From: Chloroflexota bacterium
GTDB taxonomy: Bacteria; Chloroflexota; Anaerolineae; Aggregatilineales; UBA2796
Assembly (NCBI GenBank): GCA_017743585.1
Contig: JAGHYP010000070.1
Coordinates: 1 to 11,016, forward strand
Direction: 5' to 3'
DNA: 11,016 bases
The notes under the pieces are model-generated. The model saw only the letters and a list, made by a program, of their open reading frames with translations. It was not told the DNA's origin and did no database searches. Positions 5,955-11,016 of the stretch are shown one piece after another. Both the position numbers and the translations under genes were made by a program. Every line of letters begins with the position of its first letter. The first letter of the stretch is position 1.

Positions 5955-6800
5955 TCAATCGGCGTCGTCAGCCTCGTCCTCGGCGTTTTCATCCAAAGCG
6001 TAGACCGCTGCACGATCCCAGCAGGCTTGCGCGGCGATCTGTTTGGCGGCGAGGCTGCGCTTAACCCCTTGCGCCAAGGCCTGCCGCAGCGCAGCGCGCA
6101 CCTGAGCAGCCGTCCAGGGCGTGCCTTGCGGCTCAGGCGCGCCTTGCACTAGGATCGTCGCCTCGCCGCGCGGCGGCGCCGCTTCAAAGGCGGCGATCAG
6201 GGCGCTGAGCGGCGCGCGGGCGAAACTTTCAAAGTGTTTGGTCAGCTCAAGCGCCACTACCGCCTGCCGCTCGCCGAGCACTTCGTGCAAAGCGCGCAAA
6301 GTTTCCACAAGGCGGTTAGGGCTTTCGTAGCAGATCAGAGTGGCGCGCAGTGCGGCGTATTGCGCGAAGAACGCGCGCAGCTTGGCAGGGCGGCGCGGCG
6401 GAAAGCCGAGAAAGAGGAAGCTATCGGTCGGCAAGCCTGAGCCGATCAGGGCGGTCAGCGCAGCGTTAGGGCCGGGCAGCGGCACAACCTTCGCACCGAA
6501 GGCGAGCGCGGCGCGCACCAGCTCGTAGCCGGGATCGGAGATGGTCGGCATGCCGGCATCTGAGATCAGCGCGACGTCGCCCTGCGCCAGCGCGTCGCGC
6601 AGCCTTTCAAGGCGCGCCAGCTTGTTATGCTCGTGATAGCTGATCAGCGGCGTGCTGATTTGGTAGTGATCGAGCAGAATGCGCGAGTGGCGCGTATCTT
6701 CAGCCGCGATCAGGCGCACTTCGCGCAGCACACGCAGCGCGCGCAAGGTGATATCTTCAAGGTTGCCGATAGGCGTCGGAACCAGGTAGAGCGTGTGCAT
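5955..6800 (-). CDS. rsmI: 16S rRNA (cytidine1402-2'-O)-methyltransferase RsmI (281 aa)
   Basis: RsmI methylates the ribose of C1402 in 16S rRNA near the decoding centre, using S-adenosylmethionine. Family motifs are complete: LVPTPIGNLEDITLRAL at 6-22, AAEDTRHSRILL at 32-43, SDAGMPTISDPG at 80-91, LPGPNAALTALIGSGLPTD at 108-126, FLFLGFPPRR at 128-137 and CYESPNRLVETL at 158-169. Residues 230-270 match the C-terminal helical domain (VKRSLAAKQIAAQACWDRAA), followed by an acidic tail. The frame is open upstream to 7031, but that extension overlaps the divergent GH4 gene and lacks similarity. The ATG at 6800 gives the canonical MHTLYLVPTPIGNLEDIT start. The length is typical. It is transcribed on its own and diverges from GH4 across a 151-bp gap. 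Confidence 0.96.
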   Translation of the reverse strand: MHTLYLVPTPIGNLEDITLRALRVLREVRLIAAEDTRHSRILLDHYQISTPLISYHEHNKLARLERLRDALAQGDVALISDAGMPTISDPGYELVRAALAFGAKVVPLPGPNAALTALIGSGLPTDSFLFLGFPPRRPAKLRAFFAQYAALRATLICYESPNRLVETLRALHEVLGERQAVVALELTKHFESFARAPLSALIAAFEAAPPRGEATILVQGAPEPQGTPWTAAQVRAALRQALAQGVKRSLAAKQIAAQACWDRAAVYALDENAEDEADDAD

Positions 6801-6820
6801 GGGCTGTAGACCTCGACGGT

Positions 6821-6849
6821 ATTGTAAAGGCGATTCGCTCAACGATAAA
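6821..6849 (-). promoter_or_regulatory. Possible rsmI promoter
   Basis: On the minus strand TACAAT (plus 6826-6821, five of six consensus) lies 17 bases after TTTATC (6849-6844, three of six). Transcription would start near 6814, leaving a very short leader before the ATG at 6800, with no good Shine-Dalgarno sequence. Spacing is good and the -35 is weak, so this is tentative. Confidence 0.4.
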
Positions 6850-6896
6850 GGTTGCGCAGAACCGCGTTGCAGCGCACTTTTTTCAGCAACCGAATC

Positions 6897-6905
6897 TGAT
6901 ATGAT
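6897..6905 (+). promoter_or_regulatory. Possible extended -10 promoter of the GH4 gene
   Basis: TGATATGAT carries the extended -10 TG dinucleotide and TATGAT (five of six consensus). A T-run at 6878-6883 occupies the -35 position without matching consensus. The transcript would start near 6912 and give a leader of about 40 bases before the ATG at 6952. It lies in the divergent gap with rsmI, where a plus-strand promoter is expected. Confidence 0.4.
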
Positions 6906-6951
6906 CAGCCGCGACGATGTTGGAACGCCTTTCAAGGTGTGCGAAGCCATT

Positions 6952-7476
6952 ATGGAAGCTCCCAAGCCACCGAAAATTGTCGTGATCGGCGCAGGCAGCG
7001 CCATCTTCGGGCTGAGTTCACTGGCGACCATCTTGCGCAGTCCGCGTTTGCGCGGCTCTGAGCTCGTTCACGAGCCAAACCTTGAGCTGATGGCTCAGCT
7101 GGCAGAGGTGATGAACCGCGAGTGGGGCGCCGAGATGCGCATCAATGCCTACACGGAGCGCACAAAGGCGCTGCCGGGCGCGGATTTTGTGATCGTGACT
7201 GTGCAAGTTGGGCAGCGCGAGGCGGTTTGGCGGCTGGATTGGGAAATTCCGCTCAAGTACGGCTTGCGGCAGCCTTACGCCGAGAACAGCGGCCCGGGCG
7301 CCTTCGCGCACACGGCGCGCAACATGCCGCTGATACTGGACATCGCCAAAGATATGGAGCGCTACTGCCCGAAGGCGCTCTTCATGAACTTCACCAATCC
7401 GCTCATCCGCCTGACGTGGGGCGTGCAGCGCTACAGCAGCGTGCCGATGGTCGGTTTGTGCCATCAGCTGGAGTAG
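6952..7476 (+). CDS. GH4 glycosidase, N-terminal part up to the TAG (174 aa)
   Basis: This half carries the NAD-binding Rossmann domain. The dinucleotide loop is VVIGAGSAIFG at residues 10-20. DFVIVTVQVGQRE at 78-90 and NSGPGAFAHTARNMPLILDI at 112-131 follow. The family signature MNFTNPL is at 145-151. GLCH at 168-171 supplies Cys170, the position of the metal-binding cysteine in GH4. The frame halts four codons later at TAG, directly after HQLE. The product would bind NAD at best and lacks the rest of the active site. Gene callers will report it separately, often from an upstream ATG at 6793 that overlaps the divergent rsmI promoter; I prefer 6952. Confidence 0.7.
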   Translation: MEAPKPPKIVVIGAGSAIFGLSSLATILRSPRLRGSELVHEPNLELMAQLAEVMNREWGAEMRINAYTERTKALPGADFVIVTVQVGQREAVWRLDWEIPLKYGLRQPYAENSGPGAFAHTARNMPLILDIAKDMERYCPKALFMNFTNPLIRLTWGVQRYSSVPMVGLCHQLE

Positions 7477-7485
7477 GGCTACGCG

Positions 7486-8382
7486 ATGCTCGGCGCGCTC
7501 TTCGCAGAGCACTACGGCTATGCGCACGAAGTGCCGCCGGACTTCCACGTCCATACCGACGCGGACAACGTGCCGATCACAATGCACATGGCGAAGCGCG
7601 CTCACGAGCATCTCGAAGTGAAGGCAGCCGGCATCAATCACTTCTCGTGGATTTACGATATCCGCGAGAAAGGGACCGGGCGCGATATGTATCCGCTGCT
7701 GCGGCAGTACTTCATGAACTATCGCGAGTCGTTTGAGCCGCTCACGCGCGAGATGTTCAGGATTTTTGGGCTGATGCCGACCGCCGGCGATAGCCACATG
7801 TGCGAATTCCTCGCCTTCACGCACGATCCGCTGACCAAGCCGTGGGAAAAATACAATCTGAAGCTGCAAAACTGGGATATGAACCTCGAGCGCCGCGCCA
7901 GTCGCTTGCAGCAAGCGCGCGATATCGTGGCGGGCAAGCGCGACGTGAACGAGCTGCGCGACGTCAAGTCTGAAGGCGTGCCGGAGATCATCGAAGCGCT
8001 CACCTACAACGATAATCGCTACTTCGAGCAGCTGAATTTGGTCAACCGCGGCAAGATTCCAAACCTGCCCGACGACGCAATCGTCGAAGTGCCGGGCATT
8101 TTGAGCAGCGCGGGCATTCACGGCTTGAACGTGCCGCCGTTGCCAGCAGGCATCGCTGAGCTGTGCCGTCGCGAGCTGGCGCTCAGCAGCATCATGGTGG
8201 ACGCTTGCGTTCACGGCGACCGCGACTTGGCGCTACAAGCGCTGCTGCTCGATCCGATGATGAACGATATTGACCGCGCGCGCGCAATCCTAGCCGATTT
8301 CTTGGAAACCTTCGCGGAGTTCCTGCCGCAATTTCACGGCGAGTGGTCGCTGAAGACAGCGGGCGAGCGCATGGCAGCCTGA
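7486..8382 (+). CDS. GH4 glycosidase, C-terminal part after the TAG (298 aa)
   Basis: This half starts at an in-frame methionine only 9 bases after the TAG (MLGALFAEHYGYA). It holds the rest of the catalytic domain: GINHFSWIYDI at residues 227-237 of the joined protein, with Asn229-His230 as probable metal and substrate ligands, and GDSHMCEFLAF, which resembles the GD.H..EF.P motif of the alpha-galacturonidase-like branch. The C-terminal helices include NRGKIPNLPDDAIVEVPG and GIHGLNVPPLPAGIAELCRR, typical of GH4 ends. The closeness of stop and ATG would permit reinitiation, so a split two-chain enzyme is formally possible. No Shine-Dalgarno sequence stands before the ATG. Without the Rossmann half it would not be active alone. 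Confidence 0.7.
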   Translation: MLGALFAEHYGYAHEVPPDFHVHTDADNVPITMHMAKRAHEHLEVKAAGINHFSWIYDIREKGTGRDMYPLLRQYFMNYRESFEPLTREMFRIFGLMPTAGDSHMCEFLAFTHDPLTKPWEKYNLKLQNWDMNLERRASRLQQARDIVAGKRDVNELRDVKSEGVPEIIEALTYNDNRYFEQLNLVNRGKIPNLPDDAIVEVPGILSSAGIHGLNVPPLPAGIAELCRRELALSSIMVDACVHGDRDLALQALLLDPMMNDIDRARAILADFLETFAEFLPQFHGEWSLKTAGERMAA

Positions 8383-8451
8383 GCGAGCCAGCCGTGCCGC
8401 CTCTGCGCTTTGCCCTGTGTGAAAACGCGATAATCCCGATGAAGAAATCCG

Positions 8452-9711
8452 ATGCAGATCAGCCTGCCTTACGGCAAAACGCACCTCAGCCTTGAGCTGC
8501 CCGATCATCTGAGCGTGGATGTGCTGCATCCGCGCCGGACGCCGCCTGCGCCCGATCCTACCGCCGAGGTCGCCGCTGCGCTCGATCAAGTGGACTGGCT
8601 GGAATTCAAAGGCGCGCGCAGCGCCGCCATTGCGATCAACGACAAGACGCGACCAGTGCCGCACGATCTGCTCTTGCCGCCGCTGTTGGCGCGCTTGGAG
8701 GGCCTTGGCATCCCCAGAGAGCGCATCACGCTGGTGATCGCCACAGGCAATCACAGTCCGATGACGCCTGATGAGTTTCCGAGCATCCTACCAGAGTCTA
8801 TCCTGCACAATTACCGCGTCATCAGCCACGATATAGATGCCGAGCATGACATCGTGCGGCTCGGCGTGACTACGCGCGGCACGGTCGTCTCGATCAATCG
8901 GATTTTTTATGAGGCGGCCTTGCGCATCGCAGTCGGCAATGTTGAGCCGCATCAGCTCGCGGGCTTCAGCGGCGGCGTCAAGAGCGCCGTGATCGGCTTG
9001 GCGGCCTGGGATACGATCAACGGCAACCACCGCATGATGGCAGAGCCGGGCGCGACGCTCGGCAGCTATGAAGAGAATCCCGTTCGCCAAGATATCGAAG
9101 AGATGGGGCGGATTGTCGGCGTGCATCTGGCGCTGAACACAGTGCTGAACGAGCAGAAGCAAATTGTGCGCGTCTTCTGCGGCAAGCCGCAGGAGGTGAT
9201 GCGGGCTGCCATTCCGCTGGTGCGCCAAGTGTATCAGCAGACGGTCGCACAGCCCTACGACCTGATCATCGCCTCGCCAGGCGGCTATCCGAAGGATATC
9301 AACGTCTATCAGGCGCAGAAGGCGCTCGGGCACGCTGTTCACGCTTCGCGCGTTGGCGGCACGATCATCTTGGCGGCCGCGTGCAGCGAGGGCAGCGGCA
9401 GCGCCAAATACGAGCAGTGGCTGAGCGAACTGTGCTTGCCGCTCGGCGCGGACGTGAATCGCGCCGTGATCGAGCGCTTCCGCGCCGAGGGCTTCCGCGT
9501 CGGGCCGCACAAAGCCTTTCAGATCGCGCGCGACTCAGCCGATAGGCGCGTGATCTGGGTCACTGATCTGCCTGAGCCGAGCCGTTTCGGCCTCCGCAGC
9601 GCTGCCAGCTTGCGCGCCGCGCTGTATGAAGCGCTAGACGCCGATCCGAGCATTCAGCGCGTCGCCGTGCTGCCCTATGCAAATGCCACGCTCGTGCAAG
9701 CGCGCGCTTGA
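8452..9711 (+). CDS. larA: LarA-family nickel-pincer racemase/epimerase (419 aa)
   Basis: LarA (DUF2088) racemises lactate with a nickel-pincer nucleotide tethered to a lysine; relatives act on other 2-hydroxyacids, including malate and sugar acids. The key residues known from Lactiplantibacillus LarA all have counterparts: R67 in NDKTRPVP, H101 in IATGNHSPMT, H167 and K177 (cofactor-bound lysine) in EPHQLAGFSGGVK, H193 in NGNHR, and Q287/K290 region residues in GGYPKDINVYQAQKAL at 277-292. Length is normal (about 420-430). The enzyme should be active if the cofactor genes larB, larC and larE occur elsewhere; none is in this window. The ATG at 8452 yields the usual short N-terminal strand. 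It follows GH4 by 69 bp in the same direction, hinting at a role in sugar-acid use. The exact substrate is open. Confidence 0.92.
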   Translation: MQISLPYGKTHLSLELPDHLSVDVLHPRRTPPAPDPTAEVAAALDQVDWLEFKGARSAAIAINDKTRPVPHDLLLPPLLARLEGLGIPRERITLVIATGNHSPMTPDEFPSILPESILHNYRVISHDIDAEHDIVRLGVTTRGTVVSINRIFYEAALRIAVGNVEPHQLAGFSGGVKSAVIGLAAWDTINGNHRMMAEPGATLGSYEENPVRQDIEEMGRIVGVHLALNTVLNEQKQIVRVFCGKPQEVMRAAIPLVRQVYQQTVAQPYDLIIASPGGYPKDINVYQAQKALGHAVHASRVGGTIILAAACSEGSGSAKYEQWLSELCLPLGADVNRAVIERFRAEGFRVGPHKAFQIARDSADRRVIWVTDLPEPSRFGLRSAASLRAALYEALDADPSIQRVAVLPYANATLVQARA

Positions 9712-9797
9712 ACGTATCCTCGCAAAAAATGTTTTTGAGCGTCTTCTGACTCTGGCGCGTGGCAAAACGCGGCGCGATTCGTTACCATAAGCGCGCT

Positions 9798-10766
9798 ATG
9801 GCGAGGACGAAAAGCAGTCAACAGGCGCAGCGCGCAGCTAGACGCGAAGCGAACGTGCGCGAGGGAATGCAGGCATTGGCGCAATGGTTGCGCGATCTAG
9901 TGCGCGGCGGCATTGGCGCCGAGGAGATCCGCTGCCCTGAGACGTGGAAAGCAATCTCCGAGCGCTTGTGGGACGCTCAGGCGCAAGGCGTGGCGCGCCA
10001 ATTGACCGCTATCGGCAGCATGGTGCAGCGCGAGCCTGATTGGACGCCGCGCCTGCTCGAGGCAATCGGCCGCCTGCACCTGCTGGCAGAGGGCTACGCA
10101 CGCCTTGACGAATTGCCGCCCGATCAACAAGCCGACTTGCGCACAGCGGTCGGCTTCACCGAAAGGCAAGCCGACCTACTGCAACAAGATGGCACGCATG
10201 ATTTATGGCTCGCGCTGGGCAGGCGTAGCGAGCTGAACGAAGAAGGTCTGTTGATGCAGCGCACTTGGCTGCTCGGCTTGCAAACGGGCAAAATGGCGCT
10301 CCTACTTGATTACGCGCACCCCATGGCGCTCGGCAAGTCGCTCGACCGCTCGTTTCCGCCTGCTACGTGGCTGCAGACCGCGTGCGTATACTTCCCAAGC
10401 GCCTATCCGTTGCGCGCTCTGGCGAAGAGCCGCCAGTCAGTCGCGGCGAGCCCGACCGACCTACCGCACGCGCATCAGACCTTGCGCGCTGCGCTCGCCG
10501 CCTATGCCGATGCGCTCAGCGCAAACCCGTGGCTGGAGCGCTTCCCAATGCTTGTAGCACAGCTCGTGCCATTTTACGAGAATGGCGCGCTTGCGCTCGT
10601 TGACTCAAATGGCGACGCGCTACCAATCACAACGCTTGAGCCGATGAGCCTCGCGCGGCTGATAGCAGTGAGCGGCGGCGCGCCGATCACCATCTTCGGC
10701 GAGTACGATGGGCGCGCCTTTCTGCCGTTGAGCGCCTTTGCCCAAGAGCGCCTTGTTCTGCTATGA
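9798..10766 (+). CDS. SWIM-associated-type protein lacking the SWIM zinc finger (322 aa)
   Basis: The sequence resembles the portion that follows the SWIM zinc finger in large bacterial 'SWIM zinc finger family' proteins, as I recall that family. Features are a basic helix AQRAARREANVREGMQALAQ (10-29), WLRDLVRGGI (30-39), WDAQAQGVARQL (58-69), RLLEAIGRLHLLAEGYARLD (85-104), DLRTAVGF (113-120), LGRRSELNEEGLLMQRTWLL (140-159), and beta-rich stretches with FPSAYPLRALAK (199-210). No CxCx...CxH motif is present in it or just upstream. Function is unknown. In other genomes such proteins often sit near MoxR ATPase and VWA genes, but none is visible here. A GTG at 9759 would add 13 residues; I prefer ATG 9798. 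Its TGA overlaps the next ATG (ATGA), indicating coupling. It lies 86 bp after larA. Confidence 0.75.
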   Translation: MARTKSSQQAQRAARREANVREGMQALAQWLRDLVRGGIGAEEIRCPETWKAISERLWDAQAQGVARQLTAIGSMVQREPDWTPRLLEAIGRLHLLAEGYARLDELPPDQQADLRTAVGFTERQADLLQQDGTHDLWLALGRRSELNEEGLLMQRTWLLGLQTGKMALLLDYAHPMALGKSLDRSFPPATWLQTACVYFPSAYPLRALAKSRQSVAASPTDLPHAHQTLRAALAAYADALSANPWLERFPMLVAQLVPFYENGALALVDSNGDALPITTLEPMSLARLIAVSGGAPITIFGEYDGRAFLPLSAFAQERLVLL

Positions 10767-11016
10767 GCGACGCACAAAGCCTCGAAGATACACGGCCGCG
10801 CCGCGCCCCGCTTCCCGATGACGAAGAATCGCCGCCGAGCGGCTGCGGCAACAGGCTGCTGATCGGCACGGTAGCGCTCTCATTGTGGTTCATGTGCGTG
10901 GCGGCAGTCGGCTTGGCGGGCATTGCCGGTTGGCGCGATGGCGGCATTGCACGTCAGACTCAGCGCGCGATCGCGCTAGCAGGCACGTTGCAAGGTCAGC
11001 TGACGCTCGCCGCCGC
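10763..11016 (+). CDS. Partial single-pass membrane protein, N-terminus only
   Basis: The frame opens with ATG inside the ATGA overlap with the preceding stop and stays open to the window's end (84 codons). Residues 1-30 are acidic and proline-rich (MSDAQSLEDTRPRRAPLPDD), then SGCGNRLL leads into one membrane helix at about 33-55 (IGTVALSLWFMCVAAVGLAG), followed by GWRDGGIARQTQRAI. This layout, with the GWRDG motif after the helix, reminds me of Chloroflexota proteins that carry TPR repeats beyond the helix. The repeats would lie outside this window, so that is a guess. Coupling suggests it works with the SWIM-associated-type protein. Confidence 0.7.
   Translation, partial: MSDAQSLEDTRPRRAPLPDDEESPPSGCGNRLLIGTVALSLWFMCVAAVGLAGIAGWRDGGIARQTQRAIALAGTLQGQLTLAA

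Larger units (their letters stand above)
6952..8382 (+). pseudogene. GH4 glycosidase gene interrupted by one in-frame TAG
   Basis: Read through the TAG at 7474-7476 (codon 175), this is a full-length GH4 enzyme of about 476 codons, the normal family size. GH4 enzymes cleave alpha- or beta-glycosides by an oxidation-elimination route that needs NAD and a divalent metal. Both halves share one frame with no other damage, so a single base change or sequencing error explains the break. The nearest relatives I recall are the alpha-galacturonidase, alpha-galactosidase and alpha-glucosidase branches; the exact sugar cannot be read. The ATG at 6952 gives a Rossmann fold starting at the usual distance. 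In-frame ATGs at 6901 and 6793 are less likely. The stop lies 69 bp before larA, in the same direction. With the TAG obeyed, no complete enzyme is made unless the stop is read through. Confidence 0.8.

Noticed and set aside
5765..6013. 82-residue minus-strand frame after rsmI
   Set aside because: Its first third overlaps rsmI out of frame, and the rest is Arg/Gln-rich without a family. The helix-like part could belong to the decayed SH3b gene, but I cannot support it as a gene of its own.
5666..6064. 132-residue plus-strand open frame
   Set aside because: It overlaps the rsmI 3' end, is dominated by Arg and Ala, and has no recognisable domain. The minus strand gives a better explanation (SH3b remnant and rsmI).
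7474..7476. Genetic-code reassignment of TAG, or pyrrolysine
   Set aside because: Only one gene in the window contains an in-frame TAG, and none of the genes for pyrrolysine use is visible. A point mutation or error is simpler.
7018..8214. 398-residue open frame on the minus strand opposite the GH4 gene
   Set aside because: It lies antisense to a well-conserved glycosidase, is rich in His, Arg and Val without domain motifs, and is explained by the codon pattern of a GC-rich gene with few minus-strand stops.
8788..9510. 240-residue minus-strand open frame
   Set aside because: It is antisense to larA, which has all its catalytic residues; no domain or start signal supports it.
9723..9737. A-run/T-run inverted repeat (CAAAAA, ATG, TTTTTG) after larA as a terminator
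   Set aside because: The stem is purely A-T apart from one pair and too weak, and no separate T-run follows. It could equally be a bent-DNA promoter element.

Overview
The window is the left end of a GC-rich bacterial contig, most likely metagenomic. The first 19 bases are exactly the Tn5/Nextera mosaic-end adapter, so native sequence starts at about base 20. Gene content suggests Chloroflexota (inference, moderate confidence). The clues are TPR proteins anchored by one membrane helix, an SH3b-like remnant, a tandem GNAT protein, a LarA-type racemase beside a GH4 enzyme, and a protein resembling the non-zinc-finger part of bacterial SWIM proteins. Eight of the nine complete uninterrupted genes end in TGA and rpsO ends in TAA. 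The standard code fits.

Left part (20-4610, all minus strand): a probable transcription unit led by rpsO (ribosomal protein S15) behind a recognisable sigma70-type promoter. It runs into pnp (polynucleotide phosphorylase), then a two-domain GNAT protein 7 bp downstream, then two small unknown proteins and a gene cut off by the contig end. The last three start codons overlap the preceding stops or lie close behind them, which suggests coupled translation. The rpsO-pnp gap holds two hairpins, one reaching into the pnp ribosome-binding site. The pnp reading frame ends in an unusual Ser/Gly/Arg repeat tail encoded by DNA containing a 63-bp near-perfect duplication.

Middle (4613-6950): a TPR-like, single-pass membrane protein (minus strand) has the best promoter in the window, and that promoter fixes its start. 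Upstream lies about 430 bp of non-coding DNA with the wreck of an SH3b-like gene. Next is rsmI (16S rRNA 2'-O-methyltransferase, minus strand), divergent from the genes to its right.

Right part (6950-11016, plus strand): a GH4 glycosidase gene broken by one in-frame TAG; a LarA/DUF2088 nickel-pincer-type racemase or epimerase with its catalytic residues intact; a SWIM-associated-type protein lacking its zinc finger; and, overlapping it by ATGA, the start of a membrane protein that runs off the window. GH4 and LarA may belong to one sugar or sugar-acid pathway, but that rests on adjacency alone. I saw no CRISPR array, tRNA, rRNA, insertion sequence or confident rho-independent terminator.
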